NCBI RefSeq assembly: GCF_051014685.1
Contig: NC_135051.1
Span: 14,093,557 to 14,157,556, forward strand
Source of the DNA: Ptiloglossa arizonensis
Lineage: Eukaryota; Arthropoda; Insecta; Hymenoptera; Colletidae
DNA: 64,000 nt
Direction of reading: 5' to 3'
Below the pieces are notes generated by a model. The model saw nothing but the letters and a program-made list of their open reading frames with translations, was not told the origin of the DNA and did not search any database. Shown here one piece after another: positions 49,200 to 60,930 of this stretch; the first letter of the stretch is position 1; each line of letters opens with the position of its first letter. The translations under genes were made by a program, and so were the position numbers.

Positions 49200-50745
49200 C
49201 CACGCGTTCGATCCTAGACTACCGCTTGGAACCGAGGAGAACTTTCCTCGGGGATACCGTGAAACGAGGGGAATTCTTCTCGGCTCGGTTCGTGAACCTG
49301 TAACGTTCTACGGAGCACGGAAAATCGGAATTTGTATCGTAGTATTAAGTGAAAGCAACCAGTCTAACCAGTTTACGGTAACGAAATTCGCTGACGTTTG
49401 AAACAAGGGTTTTGAAGATGTACTTCTTTCGAATATCGCGTAGAACTTTATCTTACTATGGTGTCCATCTTAGAAACGTATTTGTATTTCCGTAACAGCT
49501 CCAATGAGACAATAGTGTTTCCCTAGGAGAAAGAAATTTCTCGATTACTCATCTTTCACCCCAAAAATTCATCATAACTGTCATCGCTATTAGCAATAAT
49601 TGCACATCTTTCTGACACACAACTGTTATTTCGAACGTACACAAACGCGTAGATGTAGAATCTCTCTTAAATGTAGAATCATTGACCCAAGTCTATTTAC
49701 ATTGTCCTCGAAACGTACTTTACAGACCAAGTCGAAAAGAGTTTCCCTTCCCTCGTGGTACCCTTACGATGAACTTTCTCAATAATAGAGTCTCGATTCG
49801 ATGAAAACTGATAAATTACACTCTTCGTGAGTTTTGCGTCGAGTACAGATCATGAAAGTTATAAATAATACAAAATTCCGAGCGTGATGATCCGACTTCT
49901 CTCCAAGGGCGGTTCTCTTCGATTTCCAACGGTACGCAACCTCGAAGGAAACGATAAATTCGTTAAACGTGAATCTTCGAGATTCGACAAATTCTTGCAA
50001 CGTGGATCGGTCGTTTCACCGACCCGAATGAACGTCGCGTTTATCCGTGGTTCTTCTACTTGCGGGGATCAGCCCGTTTCGCACCTCTTGTTCGAAGAGC
50101 TGAACGCTGTAGACGGCTTGGAGAACCGCATTCGCGCCAGTTTTTTCCCTTTCGGCGAAAACAGTTCAATTCCTCGGCTCCTTGCAACGCGTTGCAATTA
50201 AACGAAGTATATATTCCGTACACGATCCCGTATCAATCGCTCGTCGCACCGACGACGTTTTTTTTTTTCTCTTTTTTGGATAACGAAAAAATTTTTAAAC
50301 GAAATTAGATCGGAGATGTATTCCGAAGATCGAAAGGAGTCTGAACACGCGAAACGATACTACTTTGACGAATTTAGAGAAATATTCGAAACGATCCACC
50401 GTGTAAAGGAATGAACGAAGAACAACGAAACAGATATTCTTAACGAAGTATCGACAAGTAAAAGGCGGAATAATTAAAAATTCATTACAAAACGAGCGAA
50501 ACCTTTTTTTCACAATCTCCGTTTAAACATACAAGGACTTTCGAGGTCTCGATCGACCCCGCGCATTCTTAGATTATTTTATTATTTTCAATCGTTAACT
50601 TTTCATTCGCTTCGTTACGACTACCTTACCAGGAAATAAATTGCTGACGTAAATTAAGCTGCGTTCGAAATTAATATGAATATTGCAATTGATCTTTTCC
50701 TGTATTAATCGATTGCAGTGAATGTTACTCGGAAACGACACGAGA
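49200..50745. other. Gene-free DNA
   Basis: No gene is recognised. Short frames on both strands at 49779-50308 are unremarkable. A T-rich run lies at about 50259-50280. Confidence 0.35.
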
Positions 50746-50749
50746 CAAA

Positions 50750-50815
50750 AATCAATTTCGAATCAATTTCAAATCAATTTCAAATCAATTTCAAATCAAT
50801 TTCAAATCAATTTCA
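50750..50815. repeat. 11-bp tandem repeat, six units
   Basis: Six head-to-tail copies of AATCAATTTCA; the first ends in G instead of A. It creates a Gln/Asn/Phe/Ser-rich stretch in a chance open frame. Confidence 0.95.
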
Positions 50816-51780
50816 TTGTTCCCAACGTGTTTTCCGCAAAAGATTTCCAACTTCTTTACGAAGCGTTACTCGGACAAAATAATCGACGAGCTTTTTTTAT
50901 TTTTTCGATCCTTTTATTCTTCGCGAAAGAAAACGCGGATTTTTTACAGGTATTTTATACCCGTTGCGCAAATTCTATAAAATCCTTCGATTAAAATCGG
51001 ACCATGTTTAAGTTCGAAAGGGGTCTCGAACGATCTCGGAAGTCGTACCTGCTGATTCTTCGGTTGAAGCAAAGCTACGCGCCTGTTCAACGTATACAAG
51101 AAAAAGACTAAGCCGTGTACAAACAAAAGAAAGAGCTTCACAGACTTTTCGCGAACACTCGTTTGTAATTAATCGTGAATTCCGTTAAATTTGCGCGAAC
51201 GAATATAAATGTAATTTTAAATGGAAGTAAAACCGTTAAGCGGCGGAGATTAATGCCACTCCGCATGGTAGGGGCAAGAAATAACATTTACAACCCCGGT
51301 AAACACGGGAAAGAAAGAAATAAAGAAGCGAATTTGAAGATACGCGCTTAGAGAACCTCGATCGGAGATCATCGAGGGGAAACAAAAAAATCGTTCTACG
51401 TTTACTAAACAATTTTCCAAGCCGTTCTCGTTGGCAGCGTATGAATGTCGAAACAATTCCCGACGAATCGATCGTTCGCGAAGAGTTGGCGGATCCGGTG
51501 TGTACGCGGCTTAAGTCTCGAAAGTCATGCGAACCCGGATGGCGCATTATGAACGGCGAGGTCGGTGGACGCGTTAATAAAACCGCGGATTGAATTCTTC
51601 CCGCGCATTGTTCCGAATAATTGGACGATAACGAGAAATTCCGCTTCTGGTTTCAAGATCGACACCCGTTTCGCCGACGTCCCTGTTTCGTAAACGAGCG
51701 CCCGCCTATTTCTCCTCGAGGAATCGAATCTACGCGAACAAAGAACCGATGTTCGTGACAACTCTGGCTCAGATAGCCAA

Positions 51781-51832
51781 CCGATCGTATGATTACAGCG
51801 GCAGGTATAATGTGTATTATGCGACGATGCAG
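51781..51832. repeat. 52-bp sequence shared with 48792-48843, copy 2
   Basis: The partner of 48792-48843, about 3 kb away in the same orientation. Similarity weakens but seems to continue to the left (CAGATAG-like words in both). It may be a small duplicated regulatory element, the remnant of a mobile element, or a duplicated short exon on the minus strand. Confidence 0.55.
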
Positions 51833-51932
51833 TATAAACGGTTCCGGTACTTCCGGCAATGAATACTCTCCGTGAACAATGCGCAGCCTCCTCGAGTATA
51901 AACCGATTATTGTGCCCTCTTTCCTTTCATTC

Positions 51933-51970
51933 GTATATATATATACATATATACATACATATATATACAT

Positions 51971-52023
<53 letters not shown>

Positions 52024-52034
52024 CACACACACAC
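51933..52034. repeat. (TA)n/(CATA)n/(CA)n microsatellite
   Basis: A compound run: interrupted TATACA units, a long pure TA stretch, then CA repeats. It generates the Ile/Tyr-rich frames seen on both strands. Confidence 0.95.
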
Positions 52035-52660
52035 GTTTTTTTTCCTCCCTCTTTCCCTCGATTATCGTCGCGTTCGTTTCGCTCTCGTCACCTTCAAAAA
52101 TGCTGGAGGACGATCGATCGCGCGGAGATGTGAATTATGGGGATCAGCAGACCGTATTTCTGTCCGATTTCCACGTTTCTTTCTAAAAGTCGTTCTTCAC
52201 TTTTATTTCCGCCCATTAAAAATGGGGAAACTGCAATTTCACCGGCTCGAGCTCGAAGACTCACCGTACCGGTGGTTCTCAACTCTTATCGAGCAACTTT
52301 TCCGATAATCGGTACGAGGTTCTTCGAATGTATGTTTATACGTGATTTATAGATCCGCGAAACGCTTAACGAGATTCACCGTTATCGATTCCCAGATGTA
52401 CCGATAGATCGTATCGTTGGATGTATACTAAATTGCACAAAACTGTGCTCGTTACCACGATTGACCCCTCACGTGAAAGAGTTCGAAGGAATTTGTTTTA
52501 ACATTTACCGAAACGCGAAAACAATTTTACAGAACGTTCACGGAAATAGTCGCGAAAAGTGTCTTTTCTCACGGTGTGAAACAATTTTATTTGAAACTTC
52601 CAACGCGTTACAAACGCTTTACTCGAAATTGATAGGTCGCCAGGAATCAACATGGCGAGC
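52035..52660. other. Gene-free DNA
   Basis: Short overlapping frames on both strands, none recognised. No repeat is seen. Confidence 0.35.
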
Positions 52661-52667
52661 GTATTGA

Positions 52668-53989
52668 CACTAGATTTAACGATCAGTCAAAATTACTGGT
52701 TTCAACCGCTTTTACGAAGAAATTTACTTTGAATCTCATAGCATACTTTCAAAAGACGTTGTGACATTTTCTATTCTATAAATGTGACGAATTTACTTTG
52801 AATCTCATAGCATATTTTCAAAAGACGTTGTGTCTTTTTCTATTCTATAGATCTGATAAATTTACTTTGAATCTCATAGCATATTTTTAAAAGACGTTGT
52901 GACATTTTCTATTCTATAAATGTGATAAATTTACTTTGAATCTCATAGCATATTTTGAAAAAACATTGTGACTTTTTCTATTCTATAGATGTAATGAATT
53001 TACTTTGAATCTCATAACATATTTTTAAAAGTCGTTGTGACATTTTCTATTCTATAAATGTGACGAATTTACTTTGAATCTCATAGCATATTTTTAAAAG
53101 TCGTTGTGACATTTTCTATGCTATAAATGTGACGAATTTACTTTGAATCTTATAGCATATTTTTAAAAAACGTTGTAACCTTTTCTATTCTATAGATGTA
53201 ATGAATTTACTTTGAATCTCATAACATATTTTTAAAAGTCGTTGTGACATTTTCTATTCTATAAATGTGACGAATTTACTTTGAATCTCATAGCATATTT
53301 TCAAAAGAAGTTGTGACATTTTCTATTCTATAAATGTGACGAATTTACTTTGAATCTTATAGCATATTTTTAAAAGACGTTGTAACCTTTTCTATTCTAT
53401 AGATGTAATGAATTTACTTTGAATCTCATAGCATATTTTGAAAAGTCGTTGTGACATTTTCTATTCGATAAATGTGACGAATTTACTTTGAATCTCATAG
53501 TATATTTTCAAAAGAAGTTGTGACATTTTCTATTCTATAAATGTGACGAATTTACTTTGAATCTCGTAGCATATTTTCAAAAGACATTGTCACTTTTTCT
53601 ATTCTATAAATGTGACGAATTTACTTTGAATCTCATAACATGTTTTCAAAAGACATTGTGACTTTTTCTATTCTATAGATGTAACGAATTTACTTTGAAT
53701 CTCATAGCATATTTTCAAAAGAAGTTGTGACATTTTCTATTCTATAAATGTGACGAATTTACTTTGAATCTCGTAGCATATTTTCAAAAGACGTTGTCAC
53801 TTTTTCGATTCTATAAATGTGACGAATTTACTTTGAATCTCATAGTATATTTTCAAAAGACATTGTGACTTTTTCTATTCTATAAACGTAATCAATTTCT
53901 CAAGTTCCTCTTTTTCCTCGATCATCGATTTTCCTGAGACACCCACGAGGAACACTTTAATATACCGAAATCTATCGTTGGTTCTACTA
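52668..53989. mobile_element. piggyBac-like non-autonomous element expanded by an internal array (1322 bp)
   Basis: Begins CACTAGATTTAACGATCAGT after TTGA (52664-52667). Ends with a sequence whose reverse complement is TAGTAGAACCAACGATAG, followed by TTAA (53990-53993). The left 52 bp and right ~97 bp align with the two ends of the 219-bp element at 25636-25854. Between them the 69-bp segment present once in that element occurs 17 times. The length difference, 1103 bp, is one base short of 16 x 69. No transposase is encoded. This is a non-autonomous element that has become a minisatellite locus. Confidence 0.85.
52720..53892. repeat. 69-bp minisatellite, 17 units, with trimer higher-order pattern
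   Basis: Units start every 69 bp from 52720 to 53824 without a single indel. The unit begins GAATTTACTTTGAATCTCAT and ends TCTATTCTATAAATGTGAC or TCTATAGATGTAAT. Unit 5 (52996) and unit 8 (53203) are identical. Units 7 and 10, 12 and 15, 13 and 16, and 14 and 17 are closest pairs, so the right part repeats as trimers of 207 bp. Confidence 0.95.
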
Positions 53990-53993
53990 TTAA

Positions 53994-54754
53994 AAATCGT
54001 ACGCTCGGTGAGCCGACACCGAATTTTAATACAGAAATTTCTTTGTACTTTCAGCCTAGGTCCCTCGAAAAACAAATAATAGGAGGTAATTAAACGTCGT
54101 CGTTTATCTAACCTCAAAGAACGAAGATTCCCTGAATTTTCGTGACGGGTATGGCCGTTGCCTCTAAATTAACTTGAACCTTTCACGATGCACTGTTACG
54201 CGCGGACTCGACGCCGTATGATTGGAGAACTCTGGTTACGAACAATGGCTCGGATTAACTCAACCCGTTACATACGTGACACGTGTTCGACACACACGGG
54301 TTCAATCGATCGGAAATTTTTTTGGATCTTTTGGAGTCAGACGTTTTGTGTCCTCGAATTCCATAGTACATTGACCGAATTAAAAAAAGGAACAAAAGGC
54401 AAGAAAGCGGTGACAACGTTACCGTTCATTCATTGTTTCCTCTAACCGCGAACAAGTTATTACCGAAATGGTGCATTAACTGTATTTCATCCAAAGACGG
54501 GAATACAACATTTGTCGAAAAATTAATTAATCGAGAAGGAAGAAGAAAATATCCAATAAGGTTTCAAACGATACTCGATGCTTTATTTACGTTAGAGGGA
54601 CAATGCGAAGAAATAGTAGATTTACTATTTTCTTCGTAATAAAATACACGAAAATAAATCGGCGAATAACAAGTTTCATTAATACAATAATTGACGACAG
54701 AGTGAAAGACGCGTGAATCATTATCGATTCCTTTCGACGATTAATATTTTTCCT

Positions 54755-54785
<31 letters not shown>

Positions 54786-57700
54786 GTCTTTTTCTCCCTT
54801 CGACGCGAACATGTTCGATGAATAATTTCCTTCCACGAACGATTACCATTCTCGAATTAGCTTGAGCTACCCGCAGTCTCTGGCGTTTATTCGATACGTA
54901 TGATCAGAGTATCGCAGATACGTGTAACGAGTCGATTCCATTTGTTCCTTTGCAAAGCGTTAACGTGTATCTATCAGTGGCGCCGCAGAAACAGCAAAAA
55001 ATTTATTTGCAATATTTTTAGCTCACCTATCCGACATATATAAGAGTCGTGGAAACATTGACCTCCAATTACAGCCTTGTCATCCGAGCAAGAATTACTT
55101 TTATACAAACGACAATAATGAGAAGATTTAATCGGATCGTTCGTTTCATAATACATGGACTGTCGTGTTGATTTCATAAAAATTTCCCTCGATGAATAGC
55201 CGAAGATTTTTCATCATTTACTTCGCATCGACCACGAAGCGTTAGACGACCGTTTTTATACTTTGAAATATCAAATTTCTATAAATTATATTTTAGATGC
55301 AATGCGCGTAAATTAAAATTTAGATCTCGTCCGTAAAAGTAAAATGTGGCGATTAATATGTTTAAAATATATAAATCGAAAAATTAACAAAATTAGAAAA
55401 ATAGGCTGCTACTGTGTAATAACTTCTTTTTGGAAAAATAACGACGTTACAAAGTAAGAGACAATACTAAGGTACACATTATTTAAGAAATGCAAATATT
55501 AAAATTCGCAAGGAAATTCAGCGAAAAATATGATAACATAATACGATGTTTACAAAAAATTTGTACGAAATGTAAACTGCCGCAAACGTTATTTTTCTCG
55601 CTGTCAAATAATATCAATTTTTAGGTAGTACTTGAATTTTTAAAAGTACAATAGGTCTCTTGTGCCCTTTATCGACCACGATACTTTGTAACGCTTTGAA
55701 TAAAAATTGATATTTTTTTATTAGATAGTTCACTGGGTTTCACGTATTAATTTTAAAAAATTATTCTGCAATCTAATAGACTTTTTACTTCAAAAATGTA
55801 TATCTGTTAACCTTTCTTAGTAAAATCTGTTGCACCAGTTTTGTATCGTCGAATAATCTCACAATTTAATGAAAATTACTCGTGAGTTTGATAATAAATC
55901 AGTAGCTGAATAAACGAATAGATCAACTACTTTTACTATTTTTCGTCATAAACCGTTTCGCTCGATACAAATTTTTTTATTTTATAATATTTTTATTTTA
56001 CATTTTCGATAGAAAATAAAAACAAGTGGTCGATAAAGCGAACGAGGTTGGTAACGGAGATATTTAACGAAGAATTATGGCAACTAGAAAGGAAACAATT
56101 TCCCGCAACAAAAAAGCGCGTAGAGTGAAAAATGAACGTCATTTACAAAAATGTAATTTAATATTTAATATTTCTATTTTACTTCAATTGGCGATCTACC
56201 AAAACCAAAGTCAAAACCTCCTAAAAACAATTTCATCGAACCTATTCAATTCGGTTGTTCCCTTCTTCTCAGTCGTGTGATTTATTTTTGCCCTAAAATT
56301 AATTTATTCGTTACCAACGATGCAAAGACGAAAAAGATTAACGGTTGGTCTTGGTTATCCATGTATACGAATGTTTGGAGTCATAACGATGACCAAACGA
56401 ATCTGCAGATGTGTAATAAAATATTTTCACCGTCAATAGTAATTGTTGCGAGGAATCCGAGAATTAGAATAGGAAAGATTCATCCGCGAGTCATTTCGAA
56501 ACAACTTTATTTACAAACGTATATCACGAACAGTTTTACAGTCTACTACGAGCCGTTCGTAACGCAAAATAAACATTTCCCTGGAGGTGCGCTGTTTTTT
56601 TGTTCATTTCGATAGAGACTCGGCGAAACTTTTATAGAATTTTTCCAATTACGGCTACGTAGTTTGCGAGCAAAAATTGTCGAACTTGCGCGTAATTAAT
56701 AATATTTCCGTCATAACTTTTCGTAATGCGTTTTCGAATGAATTCCTTAAGTCGTCCGCTTTTTATGAAATACCGAAATGAAAAAAAAGAATATGGTTAT
56801 GGTTGCACTCGAGCAGTTCGGGTCGCTTATTCTTCTCGATTTATCAAGTGTAATTGCAACGAAATACTTTTCTCGATATTTCAAATGTTTCGTAACCAAT
56901 TCTCAAATTGAAACTTAACTTAGAATGGCACTCTGGAGTTCAATGAACATCATTGTACTTTCTCGTGCTTTTGTCTTTTACTTGAAATGACGTTTGGGTT
57001 CCTACGACAATCAACAGAAACGTTTACGGTATCAACAATCGAACAGCAAATACGTTAACCTTAATGTGCTTGAAAAATCGAAATGGCGAGTTTGTGAAAT
57101 TTGTGTACGATTCTCTAGATTGGCAAACAAATTTCTTTTAGTAGGTTCACATATTATTTTATTTGTTTTCAACGTTTCAGTATAATATGCAAGACATGTG
57201 TTTTTTGAGTCATTTTCTATAAAAGAAGTGTCTATCTTGTGATTGAATATATCTCGATGTTCTATATCACCTGCACTGATTTTAAATTTGAAACATAAAA
57301 TTAAGAGTGCAAACTATGAAAAGAAACAAGCCTCACATTTTATAAATATCATTTTTACTTTCCCTAAAATTCAAAATATTCGCTTCCTAAGTAGATACTC
57401 GTGTAAAAATTGTCATATTGAATATTAAGACGATAACAACGATGGTTAGCGCAAACAGAATATTAATTATTAGGAAGCCGTCCCTGATTATATAATTATC
57501 TAAATTATGTTCAATCGTTGTCCGTAATACTTTCTTTAAATAATCAAGCTGTGATAATTTTAATTTTTGAGTTTCCGAAATTTCTTTAAATTTAAAAAAG
57601 AAATCAACTTCGAACGTGTTTTCTCCTCTGTAAAATGGAGACTGTAACATGGAATTAAAATTTCTGTACGCTGTACTATAGTGTCCTACTTGCAGTCCAC

Positions 57701-58560
57701 CGTTGAGATATCAGTATTTTTCAACAAAAAGAAACGATCACACACGACACGAGGAATGTACCTAAAATAGAAGTAAAACACTGCGAAGTTACTACGTCCA
57801 ATTTGCTTGAAATAATAGAAAATCAATGTTCGAAGAAAAATCTTTATCATCCCAAGACCGTGACAACGGTCTCTGAGGATTTTCCTCGATTAATTGTCAC
57901 CAGTTTCGTTCAACTTGAATTACAACAGAATACTTTCACGAGTGACAAGGTGATATCGCCCACGTGTATGGAATTACGTAGCAAAGTTCGAAGCACGAAG
58001 TTCGATGGAATCGATCGGAGGGGCCATAGTCATGGGCAACGAGGCCAAATTCATTTGCCCCGGTACACGTGTGACGATATTAATGTACCGGTCGATCGAT
58101 GGCGTAATGAAGATGTATCCAGTTCCTGGCAATTTCTACTAGATCTGCGAAATCCTAACCGTGGACCTTGAATTCGTGAATTTGCAGCTGGCCCGAGCGG
58201 TCAATGGATTGCGCGAGCTATAACTTCACCTGGATAAACGCGATACACAATCTCCGAGATCGCGTATTAATCTACCGATAAAGTATCGCGGGGATTTTTT
58301 GTTTTGTTTTTTCTTTTTTTTTTTTTTTTATTTCGTCCGCGTTCCTCCTCTCTCCTTTTTTTCCACGCTCGAATTTCGCCCGCGAATTTACCGACTTCCA
58401 TTGAAACGCGAATATCGAGAAGCATCGAAAAATTAGAGCACTCATAATCGCGCGAAGGAAAGCATAAGTGCTTGTCGCGTTGATCGAAATGACGCGATTA
58501 AAATTGTACGATTCGAAATTCCAGGACGTTCGTTAAGTGAAATTATTTTCATTTATTCTT
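53994..58560. other. AT-rich gene-free DNA
   Basis: No gene is recognised. Contains T27 at 54754-54780 and T16 at 58314-58329. The plus frame 57803-58171 (122 codons, starting at TTG) lies in balanced-composition DNA around 57940-58190 but matches no family; that patch could be a conserved non-coding element or a lone exon. Confidence 0.35.
54754..54780. repeat. Poly(T) run, 27 bases
   Basis: Uninterrupted T27 followed by GAGGGG. It could be the reverse-orientation tail of a retroposed copy, but no body is recognised to its left. Confidence 0.9.
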
Positions 58561-58570
58561 CGATTAATGG

Positions 58571-59300
58571 AAAAATTCTACTAACCGTTTGTATTCGTTT
58601 GAAGATACTGGATTGTGTTTGAAGGCACGTCGACCAAATTTTATCGTAAAAATAATTCCGTTTTAGAAATTGTAAGATGACAAATTACAGGGTAAAATGA
58701 GTTTCAATTATTCTTTGAATAATACAAAAATACCAGCGTGGACTGTTTTAAGATGTTGAACCATGTTTGGGGACATGTTGGGAAAATTCTGCTGGAAAAA
58801 TAATTCTGTTTTATAAATTGTAAGATGAGAAATTATAGGATAAAATGAGTTTCAATTATTCTTCGAATAATACAAAAATACCAGCGTGGACTGTTTTAAG
58901 ATGTTGAACCATGTTTGGGGACATGTTGGGAAAATTCTGCTGCAAAAATAATTCTTTTTTATAAATTCTACGATTCAAAATTACGGGAAATTTGTTTTGA
59001 AAAATTATTTTCAATTGTTGTTTGATTGGTATAAAAATTGCACGGCTCACTGTGTCTGTTTTAGGACATTGAATTATGTTTGGAGGCTTATTACAAAAAT
59101 TCTACTGCAAAAGTAACTTTCTTTTAAAAATTGTAAAATAATAAGTTAGGAGACAATCATGGTGGAAAATGATTTGAAATTGTTCTTTGATTAATATAAA
59201 CTTTGATTAATATTGATCGCTGTACACGTTTTAAACCGTTGGATTGTGTTTGAAGGCTTGTTTGAAAAATTCTACTGAAAAAATAATTCTATTTTCGAAC
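58571..59300. repeat. 148-170-bp tandem repeat, about five units
   Basis: The landmark AATAATTCYG (or variant) recurs at 58651, 58799, 58947, 59112 and 59282, giving periods of 148, 148, 165 and 170. The two 148-bp units differ at about 7 of 148 positions. Between about 58700 and 58793, versus 58848 and 58941, they are nearly identical, including ACCAGCGTGGACTGTTTTAA and GGGGACATGTTGGGAAAATT. The outer units are strongly diverged. Confidence 0.9.
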
Positions 59301-60565
59301 GAAATATATGGGCAAATGTTGAATTGTTATTAATAATACGGAAAAAGTGAATATTTTTAAAATACTTTAGATATTTTCATGTTTCTTGAGGCAAGTATTT
59401 GATATGATAGATTAGGACTTCATTTCTAGAAAAGTTATCAAGTTTTTATTAATGTTTAAAGTTGATAACAATGTCATTGTTGTAATTCTCAAAGAAAAGA
59501 AAATTTCTAGATTCAATTTACCGAAATATCTTCGAAAAAGTAAATACGTGAACGTTGTCGTCAATGGCGGCGATCCGACGGTACGCGTTTTTCCGTCGCT
59601 TCCACTTACATTACATTTATTCGTCAAATTTATAGAAAACGTTTAAAAAAATTAACAAGATACCAATTTTCATTAAGTCATTTTCCACCATTTCGCTGTA
59701 ATTTTTTAAAAATTGCAAAATTCTTTCAATCGTTTCAGACATGACTCGATCAAAATGACAATTTCAACTGGAAACATATTAAAAAAATAAACGAAGATAA
59801 AGATTTTTTAAAAGTTTCTGAAAAATAGTAAACAGTAATTGGAGAAAGCATTCATTGAGTTTGAAAATGTTTGAAAAATTCGACTTTTCGATTATATTTA
59901 AACGATTGGTTTCTGTGTAAAAGTAGATCTACTCGAAGAACTGAATATTGAGGGAAACTAAGTAAAACTTATTAAAAAAATTATCGTTCAGAGATCGTTC
60001 AAAGATCGTTGAAAAATCGTTCGTTGAAAGGAACAATTCTTTATTCCATTCTTTGCCTCTTAAATGTTTTTCAACGTGATAAATTTCTTCGTTACATAAA
60101 AAATGTATCGTTAGAATTCGTTTTTAAAACAAATCACATTTAGTACGAATAATCGTTATTAACCGATTGACACTTTTCTACCGGTGTCGGCATTGGTTAT
60201 AAATAAAACTAATTATTCGTCTTTTGACACAATTCCGAGAATACAAATGATCAAGTCCCGAAGAAAAATAAATATGAAAAATTGCAACGCATACGCGAAG
60301 TAATCTCGCAAAAAAAACGGAGCACAAAATTACGTATCGCGTCCAATTTCAATCATCGATGCCGAAATAATTTTGTGAAAAGCACGTTATGCCAATCTAA
60401 CGTCGAAACTCGAAAATGGTTTGCAGCCTGATAACAGTCCCAATTGTTGGAAATATTTCCCGTATCGAACAAAATTGCGAGAGAACGATCTCGCCGAGTG
60501 TAAGGGACGCGGAGACCTTTAATTTATCCAATGCCTTCGAAATCAGAAATAATAACTGTTTTTAG
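59301..60565. other. AT-rich gene-free DNA
   Basis: No gene is recognised. CAGAGATCGTTCAAAGATCG near 59990 is a short internal duplication. Confidence 0.35.
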
Positions 60566-60569
60566 ACTA

Positions 60570-60930
60570 ATCCAGAAGCCGGCGAGTGGTCAGGGGGAGG
60601 TTGAAGAGGGTGGAGGTGAAGTATAATTCAGACTCGACAAGCCGTTGTTATCAATAACATTTTTGCAGAGCCGTAATATCCCGGGAAAGTAATTAGAGTA
60701 AATTCAGGGGCTCCCGGCCGACCCTTCCAGCCGCGCAAAATGGCGGCGGGAACCGCCCTTGCGAAAAAAATTAGGCCTCCTTCCGTTGCGCAGTAAAATT
60801 TACATGAAAAAAAAAAAAAGGAACGCCCAGCGGCTTTCGGGAAACGTAGCTTCGACAATGCGACCTTTTTTTATGTGTAAATCGAAGGGACTCACCCGGC
60901 CTGCCCGGGAAATACCTGTAATTTATGTGT
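60570..60930. promoter_or_regulatory. GC-rich island with YY1/E2F-type words, possible conserved element
   Basis: Contains AAAATGGCGGCGGGAA at 60737-60752, which combines a YY1/Pho-type AAAATGGCGG with an E2F-type GGCGGGAA. Also present are homeodomain-type TAATTAGAGTAAATT (60690-60705 region), TGTTATCAATAACA (near 60646) and TCCCGGGAAA. The dense motif content in an AT-rich setting looks like a regulatory or ultraconserved non-coding element. The minus-strand frame 60628-60858 is unrecognised. Confidence 0.3.

Larger units (their letters stand above)
47726..49200. promoter_or_regulatory. CpG-rich island, possible promoter or regulatory region
   Basis: CpG- and purine-rich at the left, C-rich at 48663-48700, T-rich at 49025-49060. 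Several long frames overlap on both strands (plus 48146-48772, 208 codons; plus 48328-48885, 185 codons; minus 47418-48065, 215 codons). All are Arg/Pro/Ser-rich, lie in mutually exclusive frames and match no family, as GC-rich DNA gives by chance. The block resembles insect CpG-island promoters, but no start site or exon can be assigned. Confidence 0.3.

Noticed and set aside
51653..52030. 125-codon minus-strand and 149-codon plus-strand frames across the TA microsatellite
   Set aside because: The Tyr/Ile runs are direct translations of (TA)n. Only the short part aligned with 48792-48843 is kept as a finding.
54754..54780. T27 as the tail of a reverse-oriented retroposon
   Set aside because: No element body or target-site duplication is recognisable next to it.
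57803..58171. 122-codon plus-strand frame
   Set aside because: It starts at TTG and shows no recognised family. Composition is balanced, but there is no supporting splice or start context.
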